Of a DNA stretch of 64,000 bases, positions 1 through 8,273 are shown piece after piece; the stretch's first letter is position 1; every line of letters begins with the position of its first letter. A program made the translations under genes and the position numbers. Source of the DNA: CAMCHP01 sp036835325 (GTDB taxonomy: Bacteria; Bacteroidota; Bacteroidia; Flavobacteriales_D; Sanyastnellaceae). The notes beneath the pieces were generated by a model. That model was not told the origin of the DNA, made no database searches, and saw nothing but the letters and a program-made list of their open reading frames with translations. Location: positions 1 through 64,000 of the forward strand of contig DAITMF010000012.1 of assembly GCA_036835325.1 (NCBI GenBank). Direction: 5' to 3'.

Positions 1-54
1 AACCCCTGCTACCAGGATGAAAACCTGGCGTCCTAACCCCTAGACGAACGGGCC
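1..54 (-). tRNA. tRNA-Glu (anticodon UUC), cut by the window edge
   Basis: Read on the minus strand, the first 54 bases fold as the 5' three quarters of a tRNA. The acceptor 5' strand begins GGCCCGT, then come a D-arm with GGGGTTAGGA and an anticodon stem CCAGG/CCTGG around the loop TTTTCAT, which places UUC at the anticodon. The T-arm begins with GGGGTT, and the rest plus the 3' end lie outside the window. UUC reads both Glu codons. A consensus promoter lies about 16 bases upstream, so the gene has its own start. Confidence 0.93.
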
Positions 55-69
55 GTTGTTTTGGGAGTG

Positions 70-100
70 CAAATATACACAGAGCGTACTTACCTCCAAA
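70..100 (-). promoter_or_regulatory. Bacteroidota-type promoter for tRNA-Glu
   Basis: On the minus strand, TTTG (97-100) is followed after exactly 19 bases by TATATTTG (70-77). This matches the Bacteroidota housekeeping consensus TTTG-N19-TAnnTTTG at every fixed position. The expected start of transcription is a few bases downstream, just before the tRNA 5' end at 54. It is one of the two best promoters in the window and anchors the taxonomic call. Confidence 0.85.
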
Positions 101-130
101 AAAAACCGAAGATTTTTTTTTCGTGCGCGA

Positions 131-820
131 TTACCCCTCGTCGTCGAAGCTGAATTTGAAGCCCAAGCGCTTTCCGGTAGCCACTTTCAAGTGCTGGCTC
201 ATCGCTTCAATCTCAGCAACGCTCACCTCTTGAACCTCCTGGTAAGGCGGTGCATACAAATTGAAACCGAGGGTGTAGATGATCGATGAAAACACGAATT
301 CACGCATTTTCTGATGGGTCATCTCAGCGTTCAAAAAGTCGTTGAACAGGTAGCTCAACTGCCGCTTGCCTTGCACCAAGAAGTGCTTCTCACGGTTCAC
401 AAACAAGCGGGCAATGAGGTAGCCACGGTCGTGCAGCCGTTGGTACTTGAGCGAGTCGGCCAAGAAGTTGTACACGTTTACCACGCCCACATAACCGTTC
501 AATTCATTGTCTTGCAAGTAGCTGCTCTTCCAAATGCTGTGGCTGCGATCAAACTGGAAAACGTTGGTGTGCATGTAAAAAAACAGCACGTCGCCGGCAA
601 TTTTGATCTCGGCCTCAAACTCGCCGCGGTCGGTAAACGTAAATTCAACGCGTGAGTCGGCGTCACCAAAATCTTCCTTGATTTCGTCAACGACTTCTTT
701 GAGCACTTCTTTCAGTTGTGCAAAGGTTTCACGCGTTGCTGCGTACACGTCTTGCTTCGTTGTTGAACGCTCCCGAATGAGGCCCATCAACAATTCTTTC
801 GGCGATTGTTTTTCTGCCAT
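131..820 (-). CDS. conserved protein of unknown function downstream of proS
   Basis: The protein has 229 residues, no signal peptide, no membrane segment and no cysteine, so it is probably cytoplasmic. The start is the ATG at 820, one base after the TGA of proS. The longer frame up to 901 only reads into proS coding sequence. The N-terminal 70 residues are helical and charged. The middle is mixed alpha/beta with aromatic runs, and the end is acidic (FDDEG). The tight spacing indicates co-transcription and translational coupling with prolyl-tRNA synthetase. I do not recognise a family and assign no function. Confidence 0.8.
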   Translation of the reverse strand: MAEKQSPKELLMGLIRERSTTKQDVYAATRETFAQLKEVLKEVVDEIKEDFGDADSRVEFTFTDRGEFEAEIKIAGDVLFFYMHTNVFQFDRSHSIWKSSYLQDNELNGYVGVVNVYNFLADSLKYQRLHDRGYLIARLFVNREKHFLVQGKRQLSYLFNDFLNAEMTHQKMREFVFSSIIYTLGFNLYAPPYQEVQEVSVAEIEAMSQHLKVATGKRLGFKFSFDDEG

Positions 821-821
821 A

Positions 822-2294
822 TCAGTAGGCTTTGGCGAAGAGAACCCGGCGCTGCGAAGGTTTCCCGGTGTAAACGCAGGTCCCTGCTTCGTCGATGGCA
901 TCCAATGGGATGCACCGAATGGTTGCCTTGGTCAATTCTTTGATTTTCGTTTCGGTTTCTGAGTTTCCATCCCAGTGGGCAGAAATGAAGCCACCTTTAT
1001 TTTCGAGCACATCGGTAAATTCATCCCATGAAGTCACTTCAGTGATATGCGAATCGCGGTAAGCGCGTGCGCGGCTAACGAGGTTCGACTGGATATCATC
1101 AAGCAACTTCACAACGTAATCCTCTACCTCGGCAAGCGGAACCAACGTTTTCTCGCCTGTATCACGACGGGCAATCTCAACGTTACCGTTTTCCAAATCG
1201 CGTGGCCCCATAGCAATGCGCACAGGCACACCTTTGAGCTCGTATTCGGCAAATTTCCAGCCTGAGCGCTTGGTGTCGTCGTCATCAAGCTTCACGGTAA
1301 GGCCCTTGGCCTTGAGCGCTGAGCAAATGGCTTCGCCTTTTTCTCGGATGGATGCGAGCTGCTCGTCGCCTTTGTAGATAGGGACGAACACCACGTGCAG
1401 CGGCGCCAACTTCGGAGGAAGCACCAAACCGTTGTCATCGGAGTGGGTCATAATGAGAGCACCCATCAAGCGGGTTGAAACGCCCCATGACGACGCCCAA
1501 ACGTATTCAAGCTGACCTTCTTTCGACATGAACTGAACGTCAAAGGCTTTGGCAAAGTTCTGCCCGAGGAAGTGCGATGTACCTGCCTGAAGGGCTTTAC
1601 CGTCTTGCATCAAGGCTTCGATGCAGTAGGTATCTTCTGCTCCGGCGAAGCGTTCGTTCTCGGTTTTCATGCCTTTGATAACCGGCATGGCCATCCAGTT
1701 CTCAGCAAAGTCGGCGTACACATCGAGCATTCGGCGTGTTTCTTCGATGGCTTCAGTCTTGGTGCTGTGGGCTGTGTGGCCTTCCTGCCAGAGAAACTCA
1801 GCGGTGCGCAAAAACAAGCGGGTGCGCATCTCCCAGCGCACAACGTTGGCCCATTGGTTCACCAAAATGGGCAGGTCGCGGTAGCTTTGAATCCAACCTT
1901 TGTAGGTGTTCCAGATGATGGTTTCAGAGGTTGGACGGACGATGAGTTCTTCTTCGAGCTTGGCATCGGGATCAACAATTACGCCGCCCCCATTCGGGTC
2001 GTTCATCAGGCGGTAATGCGTCACAACAGCACACTCTTTCGCAAAGCCTTCCACGTGTGAGGCTTCTTTGCTGAGGTATGACTTCGGAATAAACAGCGGG
2101 AAGTAGGCGTTTTGGTGACCAGTTTCCTTGAATTTCACGTCAAGGACGTTTCGCATGTTCTCCCAAATCGCGTAACCGTATGGTTTAATTACCATGCATC
2201 CTTTCACATCCGAATGTTGCGCCAAATCAGCCGTTACGACCAGCTCATTGTACCATTTCGAATAATCATCTCCACGGGAGGTTAGCTTCGCCAT
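822..2294 (-). CDS. proS: prolyl-tRNA synthetase, archaeal/eukaryotic-like type
   Basis: The 490-residue class II aminoacyl-tRNA synthetase charges tRNA-Pro with proline in the cytoplasm. Its N-terminus (KLTSRGDDYSKWYNELV) and the segments RPTSETIIW, QWANVVRWEMR, RTREFLWQEGHT-like RTAEFLWQEGHTAH and TSHFLGQNFAKAF are class hallmarks. It lacks the editing-domain insertion of the longer bacterial type. The chain ends in Lys-Ala-Tyr, and this family uses a C-terminal tyrosine near the active site. Only two cysteines remain in the C-terminal region that binds zinc in some relatives (RCIP and GTCVYTG). It is the first gene of a two-gene unit with 131-820. Confidence 0.97.
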   Translation of the reverse strand: MAKLTSRGDDYSKWYNELVVTADLAQHSDVKGCMVIKPYGYAIWENMRNVLDVKFKETGHQNAYFPLFIPKSYLSKEASHVEGFAKECAVVTHYRLMNDPNGGGVIVDPDAKLEEELIVRPTSETIIWNTYKGWIQSYRDLPILVNQWANVVRWEMRTRLFLRTAEFLWQEGHTAHSTKTEAIEETRRMLDVYADFAENWMAMPVIKGMKTENERFAGAEDTYCIEALMQDGKALQAGTSHFLGQNFAKAFDVQFMSKEGQLEYVWASSWGVSTRLMGALIMTHSDDNGLVLPPKLAPLHVVFVPIYKGDEQLASIREKGEAICSALKAKGLTVKLDDDDTKRSGWKFAEYELKGVPVRIAMGPRDLENGNVEIARRDTGEKTLVPLAEVEDYVVKLLDDIQSNLVSRARAYRDSHITEVTSWDEFTDVLENKGGFISAHWDGNSETETKIKELTKATIRCIPLDAIDEAGTCVYTGKPSQRRVLFAKAY

Positions 2295-2328
2295 TCTTTG
2301 GTATAATTATTGTTATTTAACAGCTGTG

Positions 2329-2336
2329 CAAAGTAA
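2329..2336 (-). promoter_or_regulatory. possible -7 element upstream of proS
   Basis: The minus strand reads TTACTTTG about 35 bases before the proS start. It differs from TAnnTTTG at one fixed base, and no clear -33 box lies 19 bases upstream. It is the best candidate in the 104-base gap shared with the divergent lipoprotein gene. Confidence 0.3.
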
Positions 2337-2398
2337 GGAATTATTACCTTAGTAAGCAGTAACACGGCATGTCAGAATGCCGAAAAAACGAAATCGCC

Positions 2399-3694
2399 AT
2401 GAAGACCCCCACAACACATCTCCTCGCCCTCCTCGGCCTTGTGGTCATCGGTCTGTCGGCATGCAGCCCTAACCGCTATGCCGTCTCACCTGATTACGAG
2501 AACGACGAACTTTACTACACCCCAGGCACTGCCTTTGTAGGTGAACAAGCGGCATCTTCTGGCGCAGTAAGTGCACAATCGGCTCAGGCAGCGCCTGAAG
2601 ACGACTACTACGACCCCAATCGCAGTGGCTTTGTGCCCAACCAAAACCTCATGTTTGGTGACCCCAACATGCGCAGTAACAACTTCGGCCCTTCGATCAA
2701 CGTCGGCTTTAACATGAGCCACGGAAGAGGTTTCGCCCGTCCTTGGGGCGGACGAAACATGATGCCGAGCTCGTACTTCATGGGCCACAGCCCGTTCGGT
2801 TTCCCAATGTGGTCATCGGGCGTTGGCATGGGCATGGGCATGGGCTTCGGTATGGGCATGGGCAACGGCATGGGCGGCATGATGTGCGACCCCTTCTACG
2901 ACCCTTTCTTTTCCCCGTGGAACAGCCCGTTCAACACACCCTACAATTCAGCCTTCTATGACCCTTACTGGGGAATGCCTGGCATGGGCTGGGGTGGCAT
3001 GTGGGGCAACCCTTGGAACAACGGCTGGGGCAATAGCTGGGGCAACGGATGGAACAATGGCTGGGGCAACCCTTGGAATAACCCTTGGAACAACGGCTGG
3101 GGCTGGGGAGGCGACTCTGCAGGCAACAACACTGTCTACGGAAACCGCACCCCAATGGGCACCACAACTCCCGGAGGCAGCAGCTACGGAACCGGTGGTA
3201 CTATGAATAACCCGCGAACCGATTACTTCCTTGGTGAACAACCTGAAAGCCCAAGCGGTCGACCTGTCGGAACTACAACCCCAATTGGAACCAGCCGCGG
3301 CGGTACTCAAAACGGTGTTCGTCCTATCGGCAGCACGCGCGATACCGATTACTTCCCAACCACTCGCCCGTTGGCCGATCCACCGACGAACCGCACCAAT
3401 ACAGGCGGCTCTTCTCCGGCGGCAACACCGAGCAGAACCACCCCTCCAAGCCGCTCGAACAACAGTATTTGGGATAATCTGCAGCGAAACAACGACGGTG
3501 GCAGCACATCGCCTTCACGAGGTGGAAGCTCACCTTCGCGTAGCGGCGGAAGCACCTCGCCTTCGCGCAGCTCTGGCGGTTCAAGTCCGTCAGTGTCTCC
3601 AAGCCGAAGCACGAGCTCGCCTTCGACTTCACCTTCGCGCAGCACAAGTCCGCCGAGCCGGTCAGGGTCAGGGTCAAACCGTAGCCCACGATAA
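2399..3694 (+). CDS. low-complexity lipoprotein rich in Gly, Met, Asn, Trp, Pro and Ser
   Basis: The protein has 431 residues from the ATG at 2399. That start puts a signal peptide with a lipobox (LSAC, lipidated Cys22) at the N-terminus; the frame upstream of it encodes nothing signal-like. The mature part has three zones: a Tyr/Asp-containing linker to about residue 100, a Gly-Met then Trp-Asn-Asn-Gly-Trp-Gly repeat zone at about 140-240, and a Ser-Pro-Arg tail from about 360. A motif TDYF occurs twice between the last two zones. It is probably anchored to a membrane and partly disordered. No family is recognised and the function is unknown. The porin gene follows 26 bases later on the same strand. 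Confidence 0.85.
   Translation: MKTPTTHLLALLGLVVIGLSACSPNRYAVSPDYENDELYYTPGTAFVGEQAASSGAVSAQSAQAAPEDDYYDPNRSGFVPNQNLMFGDPNMRSNNFGPSINVGFNMSHGRGFARPWGGRNMMPSSYFMGHSPFGFPMWSSGVGMGMGMGFGMGMGNGMGGMMCDPFYDPFFSPWNSPFNTPYNSAFYDPYWGMPGMGWGGMWGNPWNNGWGNSWGNGWNNGWGNPWNNPWNNGWGWGGDSAGNNTVYGNRTPMGTTTPGGSSYGTGGTMNNPRTDYFLGEQPESPSGRPVGTTTPIGTSRGGTQNGVRPIGSTRDTDYFPTTRPLADPPTNRTNTGGSSPAATPSRTTPPSRSNNSIWDNLQRNNDGGSTSPSRGGSSPSRSGGSTSPSRSSGGSSPSVSPSRSTSSPSTSPSRSTSPPSRSGSGSNRSPR
2818..3112 (+). repeat. degenerate coding repeats (Gly-Met and Trp-Asn-Gly units)
   Basis: Within the lipoprotein gene, 2824-2880 repeats the hexamer GGCATG-like unit (Met-Gly pairs). From 2984 to 3110 there are repeated units of the type ggctggggcaac / ccttggaacaac. 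They encode Gly-Trp-Gly-Asn and Pro-Trp-Asn-Asn. The copies differ at several bases, so the repeat is old or selected at the protein level. Confidence 0.8.
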
Positions 3695-3720
3695 TCGCAG
3701 AAAACGTTAACTGCATTCCA

Positions 3721-5187
3721 TTGAAAAACTGTTTTAATCACATACTCCTGCTGGGGGCGGGGTTGCTAACCCTGCCCTCTTTCGGGCAAAACGAAGCCGA
3801 TGTGTTGCGCTACAGCTTCCGCGAAAATCAAGGAACAGCACGCAGCATTGGTATGGGTGGAGCCATGGGCGCCCTCGGTGGAGACCTTAGCGCCATCGCT
3901 TGGAATCCCGCTGGCTTGGGTCAATACCGCCGAGGTGAAATTGGCTTCAACCTCGGCATCGGGGGCAACAGCTCAACCGGAACCTACAACGACCGAGAAA
4001 CCTCAAGCTCCAACTTTGCAGCGCACATCCCCAATGCCGGTCTTGTTCTAGCCAACCAGCAAGAAGGTGGTGACCTGCGCTTCCTGAACTATGCCATCGT
4101 CTTTAATAAGGTCGCCAATTTCAACAGCCGTGTCCAAGTCAGCGGGCCGTCGATCAGCAGCTCGTTGACCAACGTGTTCGTTAATCAAGCAAATGGCCTT
4201 CCGGAAGATCAACTTTTTGACGCTTTTCCGTTCACTGCCGGGCTCGGTTGGGACACCTTCCTGATCGACCCGATACCTAACACCCCAAACCTCTACGAGA
4301 GCGCCATTCCGTTTGGGCCCATTCAACAAGAACGAACCGTAGAAAGCTCCGGACATTTCAGCGAAACCCTCATCGCAGTTGGTGGAAACTACCTTGACCG
4401 ACTCTACTTCGGAGCTACATTGGGCTTCCCGAATGTAAACTTCACTCAAACCATTACCTACCGCGAATTCGACACCCCAACAGGCGTCAACCTCAACAAC
4501 TTCACCTACCGCGAAGACCTTGTCATTACAGGAAATGGACTCAATATCAAACTCGGTGCAACCTTCAGAGCGCTACCTTGGATGCTGCTTGGAGCCGCTT
4601 ACCATAGCCGAACCACTCTCTCACTAAACGACGTTTGGGACGTTGGCCTGAGTTCACAATTCAAAACCGGTGAGTCGTACCAAAGCGACTTGCAAGGTGC
4701 ATTCAACTACCGCATTCAAACCCCACGGCGCTACATCGGTAGCGCAGCCTTCCTCTTGGGTCCGTCTGGTGTAATCAGCGCCGATTACGAGTTTATCAAC
4801 TACACGCAGGGACGTCTCTTCGAAGCCAATTTCGGGTCGAATGGATACGACTTTGAAGCTGAAAACGCCGCCGTTAACCGGCTTCTGCGGCCAGCACACA
4901 ACGTTAGAATCGGGGGTGAATGGCGCATCAACAAGGCCTTCCGGGCGCGCGGCGGTGTGCAGTACCAACAATCGGCGTTTACACTTGAGGCCCTGCCTGT
5001 GGCATCGCCACTGGTCACCTACTCGTTGGGTGCAGGGTACCGCTCGACCAAGTTTTACGCCGATGCGGCCCTTCGCTTAGGCTTTGAAAACGACCAGGTC
5101 TATTTTTACGACCCTGCCCTTGTGAACCCTGCACAAATTGAAAGCACGCTTACAGAGTTCGTGCTATCGGCAGGCATTCGCTTCTAG
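3721..5187 (+). CDS. OmpP1/FadL/TodX-family outer-membrane transport protein
   Basis: The protein has 488 residues. A TTG at 3721 opens the frame and places a signal peptide ending SFGQ about residue 23; no ATG gives a better start. The mature N-terminus carries the family signature GTARSIGMGGAMGALGGD followed by AWNPAGLGQY. The rest alternates aromatic and polar residues as in a 14-strand beta-barrel and ends in a typical outer-membrane terminal phenylalanine (AGIRF). FadL-family barrels let hydrophobic molecules cross the outer membrane; the substrate here cannot be read from sequence. It lies 26 bases after the lipoprotein gene and is followed by a terminator. Confidence 0.9.
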   Translation: MKNCFNHILLLGAGLLTLPSFGQNEADVLRYSFRENQGTARSIGMGGAMGALGGDLSAIAWNPAGLGQYRRGEIGFNLGIGGNSSTGTYNDRETSSSNFAAHIPNAGLVLANQQEGGDLRFLNYAIVFNKVANFNSRVQVSGPSISSSLTNVFVNQANGLPEDQLFDAFPFTAGLGWDTFLIDPIPNTPNLYESAIPFGPIQQERTVESSGHFSETLIAVGGNYLDRLYFGATLGFPNVNFTQTITYREFDTPTGVNLNNFTYREDLVITGNGLNIKLGATFRALPWMLLGAAYHSRTTLSLNDVWDVGLSSQFKTGESYQSDLQGAFNYRIQTPRRYIGSAAFLLGPSGVISADYEFINYTQGRLFEANFGSNGYDFEAENAAVNRLLRPAHNVRIGGEWRINKAFRARGGVQYQQSAFTLEALPVASPLVTYSLGAGYRSTKFYADAALRLGFENDQVYFYDPALVNPAQIESTLTEFVLSAGIRF

Positions 5188-5241
5188 CAGATGAATGCGG
5201 GGTGTTGTGACGCCCGTCCATCCATCCAAAAAAACAAAAAC

Positions 5242-5273
5242 AAAAAAGCCGAATCGCATGGATTCGGCTTTTT
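5242..5273. terminator. bidirectional intrinsic terminator between convergent genes
   Basis: An 8-bp perfect stem GCCGAATC/GATTCGGC (5248-5255, 5261-5268) with a 5-base loop is flanked by six A on the left and five T on the right. It can therefore end transcription of the porin gene on + and of the coiled-coil gene on -. Confidence 0.9.
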
Positions 5274-5290
5274 CTATTCATGGAAGACGC

Positions 5291-6085
5291 TTACTTCGCA
5301 AGCTTCTTCAATTCGGTTTCAACGATTTGATCAACGCGGTCACGCTCTTCAACAGCAAGTTCACTGTCGACCAAGATACGTCCGCTGTGCTCATCAACGA
5401 TGATTTTCTTGCGGGCGGCAACATCAAGCTGACGCTGTGGGGGAATCTTGATGAACGAACCTGCAGAAGCTTCACGCTCAATCGGCACAACGGCCAATCC
5501 GTTCTTCGAAGCTCCGCGGATGCGCTCGTAAGCAGATACTAGGCGCTCTTCGATTTCGTGCTTCATCTCGTTCGACATCGCAACGAGGATTTCTTCTTCT
5601 GCGCGGGTTTCAGAGACGATTTCTTCGAGCTCTGACTTCTTCACTTCGAGGTCGGCTTCGCGCTCTTGAAGCTTGGCAGCACTGGCGTCGAGCAATTCCT
5701 GCTTGGCTACTTTTTGGCTATTGTGCTCAGCGATGCGCTTTTCGGCAACCTGAATTTCGAGACCTTGGAATTCGATCTCTTTGTTCAGCGAGTCATACTC
5801 GCGGTTGTTGCGCACATTGCTTTGCTGCTCTTCGTATTTCTTGATGAGCGATTTGCTCTCTTCAATTTGGTTGCGACGATCGGAAATGCCACGCTCAATA
5901 TCGGCCATGTCATCTTGAATCTTGTTGACACGGGTACGGAGGCCTTCGATTTCGTCTTCCAAATCTTGTACTTCGAGTGGAAGTTCACCCCGGATGATGC
6001 GAATCCTGTCAATCTTGGAATCAATGACCTGGAGGGCGTACAGGGCCCGCAGTTTGTCTTCTGCCGTAGATAATTTCTTAGACAT
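5291..6085 (-). CDS. coiled-coil protein of the C4-type zinc-ribbon family, without the cysteines
   Basis: The protein has 264 residues. Residues 1-190 form a long heptad-type coiled coil (LEDEIEGL, DIERGISDRR, LQEREADLEVKK). The end (about 195-245) matches the shape of the zinc-ribbon domain found at this place in bacterial homologs (IPPQRQLD, then KKIIVDEHSGRILVD). All four metal-ligand cysteines are replaced: ASAG and DEHS stand where CxxC pairs are usual, and the whole protein has no cysteine. The role of the family is not established. It lies 3 bases after the Nif3-type gene, a pairing seen in many bacteria. Confidence 0.88.
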   Translation of the reverse strand: MSKKLSTAEDKLRALYALQVIDSKIDRIRIIRGELPLEVQDLEDEIEGLRTRVNKIQDDMADIERGISDRRNQIEESKSLIKKYEEQQSNVRNNREYDSLNKEIEFQGLEIQVAEKRIAEHNSQKVAKQELLDASAAKLQEREADLEVKKSELEEIVSETRAEEEILVAMSNEMKHEIEERLVSAYERIRGASKNGLAVVPIEREASAGSFIKIPPQRQLDVAARKKIIVDEHSGRILVDSELAVEERDRVDQIVETELKKLAK

Positions 6086-6088
6086 ACT

Positions 6089-7180
6089 TTAATAATACTT
6101 AACCGGGTTGGTTTGGGTTTGACTAAAATGAACGGCAAAATTAGCAAATTTCCCGTTAAGGTAACGCGCAATTAGTTCAACTGTGCGGTGCTCCGATTCC
6201 CAATGGCCGACATCGGCCAAAACAATGCCTTCAGCGTCGAAAAACTGATGGTACTTCACATCGCTGGTAATGAACACATCGGCGCCGGCGCGTTTGGCTG
6301 CTTGCAGCAAAAAGAAACCCGACCCGCCGCAATAGGCAACGCGTTTGACAGACGTTTCAGGCAATTGGGTATGGCGAATCACCTGCGCTTTGAGTTCATG
6401 CTTAAGTCGGTCAAATAGCGCTTGCCAACTCATGGCTTCGGGTAAGTCACCAATCATGCCTGAGCCGACACGTGCAGCAGTGTTTGTAAGCGGGTAACGG
6501 TCAAACGCCACCTCTTCATACGGGTGGGCCTCAAGCGCAGCTGCAATGGCCTTGGTGGCCGCATGCCTTGGCACTATCACCTCGATTCGTGTTTCGGGTT
6601 CACTATGACGTTTTCCCCGTTCACCTACAAACGGGTTGGCCGACTCATTTGCCCTAAAGGTGCCTGTGCCTTCGGTAGCATAGCTGCACTCGTCGTAGTC
6701 GCCGATAGCGCCGGCTCCGGCAGCAAATAGCGCCGCGCGCACCTGCTCAGCATGGCTGTGAGGTACAAACACCACGATTTTCTCAAAGAGTTCACCTTTC
6801 GGCTGAAGCACGCGCTGGTTGTGCACTCCGATCAACTCTCCGAGGTAGCGGTTTACGCCATCGTACACGTTGTCGAGGTTGGTGTGGATCGCATAAATGG
6901 CCACGCCATGACGTATGGCCTTCATGACCGTTCGCTGCACGTAATCGCTGCCATTGAATCGCTTCAAACCGCTAAACACGATAGGGTGATGTGCGATGAT
7001 TAAATCTACTCCTTTTTCAATGGCCTCATCGACAACGGCTTCGGTGCAATCGAGCGTGAGAAGAGCTGCATTAACGTTGGCCATAGAATCGCCAACGATG
7101 AGGCCTGAATTGTCGTAACCTTCCTGATACGCCGGCGGTGCCCATGACTCCAAAGCGGCTATGATATCGCGAAGCTTCAT
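6089..7180 (-). CDS. Nif3-like dinuclear metal centre protein with inserted PII-like domain
   Basis: The protein has 363 residues, longer than the 250-residue YbgI form and like the YqfO form. Metal-binding motifs are IIAHHPIVFSG near residue 60-70, AIHTNLD near 100 and DVGHWESEH near the C-terminus. Between them, about residues 125-235, sits an inserted domain (KIVVFVPHSHAEQVR, IEVIVPRHA, HPYEEVAFDRYPL) of the PII-like/CutA-like type. Family members bind two metal ions; GTP cyclohydrolase-type chemistry has been proposed, but the role is unsettled. The gene is first in a two-gene unit with the coiled-coil protein and faces lpxK across a 28-base shared promoter region. Confidence 0.92.
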   Translation of the reverse strand: MKLRDIIAALESWAPPAYQEGYDNSGLIVGDSMANVNAALLTLDCTEAVVDEAIEKGVDLIIAHHPIVFSGLKRFNGSDYVQRTVMKAIRHGVAIYAIHTNLDNVYDGVNRYLGELIGVHNQRVLQPKGELFEKIVVFVPHSHAEQVRAALFAAGAGAIGDYDECSYATEGTGTFRANESANPFVGERGKRHSEPETRIEVIVPRHAATKAIAAALEAHPYEEVAFDRYPLTNTAARVGSGMIGDLPEAMSWQALFDRLKHELKAQVIRHTQLPETSVKRVAYCGGSGFFLLQAAKRAGADVFITSDVKYHQFFDAEGIVLADVGHWESEHRTVELIARYLNGKFANFAVHFSQTQTNPVKYY

Positions 7181-7188
7181 TTCTTTGT

Positions 7189-7205
7189 ACTTTGGACCAA
7201 AGTTA
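7189..7205. promoter_or_regulatory. palindromic divergent promoter between the Nif3 gene and lpxK
   Basis: The 28 bases between the two start codons contain ACTTTGGACCAAAGT (7189-7203), a perfect inverted repeat around one base. Read on the minus strand it gives TAACTTTG (7198-7205), a full -7 match 17 bases upstream of the Nif3 start. Read on the plus strand it gives TACTTTG, one base short of the consensus spacing, in front of lpxK. No good -33 box is visible for either. Confidence 0.5.
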
Positions 7206-7208
7206 CGG

Positions 7209-8234
7209 ATGCAAATCGTGCGATGGCTTCTTTCTCCTTTGGGATGGATGTACGGGCTGGTAGTCGGTATTCGAAATACCGCCTACAACCGCGCTTGGTT
7301 TGACTCCAAACGCGGCGACTTGCCCACCTTGGTCATTGGCAACATCGACGTGGGCGGAACAGGCAAAACACCGCATACACAGTACTTCGCGCGGGCATTG
7401 AGTGAACTTCAACCTGCCATTCTTTCGCGTGGTTACGGTCGTTCTACGAAGGGGTACCGTCGGGTTTACTCTGGCAGTACCAGCGCAGAATGCGGCGACG
7501 AGCCTTTGCTGTACGCCTCTATGCCGGAAGGCTTTCCGGTGGCTGTGTGTGAAAACCGATTGGTCGGCATCGAGCATTTGGCAAATGAAACCGATTCCGG
7601 GGTGGTTATCCTTGATGATGCCCTCCAGCACCGTCGCCTCGAACCCGATGCCGCCGTGGCCCTGATTCGTTACGGTCACTGGCCATGGGAAGCAAGCTAC
7701 CTTCCTTCAGGCGATCTTCGCGACCACCGCAGCCGACTTCGTCAGGTTGACGCCATCGTGGTCTCGCACAGTCCGCATCCTCATCCATCCCATAAAAAAG
7801 AAGAAGAGCGCCGCTTAATTCGCCAACGCTTGGGTTTACCTGACCAAGTGCCAATCGCATTCAGTCGAATGGTGTATTCTCCACTTCGTGGGATGGCCAC
7901 CGGCGAGCTGACTTACCCTAAAAAAGCACTCGTTGTAACGGGCATTGCACGTCCGCAAGCGCTGATTGAATACTTAAAAACGGTGCCCATTCAAGTGGTG
8001 CACCGGGCATACCGTGACCACCGCAACTTCACACACGCTGACCTTGTTGATTGGACGAACGACCTTGAAACATACGGTTGCAGTCACATCATCACCACCG
8101 CCAAAGACGCTATGCGCATTCGCAGCGTTGACGGATGGAACCGACTCCCGATTTGCATTCAAGAGATCGAAGTTGAGCTGGATGACGACGGTGCGATTGC
8201 CGAATTGATCAAGCTTCGATTGTCGTTTGATTGA
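7209..8234 (+). CDS. lpxK: tetraacyldisaccharide 4'-kinase (lipid A synthesis)
   Basis: The 341-residue LpxK phosphorylates the 4' position of the lipid A disaccharide precursor at the inner membrane. Start ATG 7209 is chosen because it begins the membrane-facing N-terminus (QIVRWLLSPLGWMYGLV). The earlier in-frame start lies inside the Nif3 gene. The P-loop is GNIDVGGTGKTP near residue 40, followed by ILSRGYGR and the DDALQHRRL motif with the paired aspartates near residue 140. Length and motif order are normal. lpxH lies one gene downstream, so two lipid A steps are encoded close together. Confidence 0.96.
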   Translation: MQIVRWLLSPLGWMYGLVVGIRNTAYNRAWFDSKRGDLPTLVIGNIDVGGTGKTPHTQYFARALSELQPAILSRGYGRSTKGYRRVYSGSTSAECGDEPLLYASMPEGFPVAVCENRLVGIEHLANETDSGVVILDDALQHRRLEPDAAVALIRYGHWPWEASYLPSGDLRDHRSRLRQVDAIVVSHSPHPHPSHKKEEERRLIRQRLGLPDQVPIAFSRMVYSPLRGMATGELTYPKKALVVTGIARPQALIEYLKTVPIQVVHRAYRDHRNFTHADLVDWTNDLETYGCSHIITTAKDAMRIRSVDGWNRLPICIQEIEVELDDDGAIAELIKLRLSFD

Positions 8235-8273
8235 CACATCGGAGATGTAAATGAATTTCAGGATATTTGCACC

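Noticed and set aside
98..122. A8...T9 inverted repeat after the 131-820 gene as a terminator
   Set aside because: The stem would be only A-T pairs without a GC core; the left part also forms the -33 box of the tRNA promoter.
2365..2382. Hairpin CGGCAT/ATGCCG before the lipoprotein gene as a terminator
   Set aside because: The A run follows it on + and the T run precedes it on -, so neither strand has a poly-T end after the stem.
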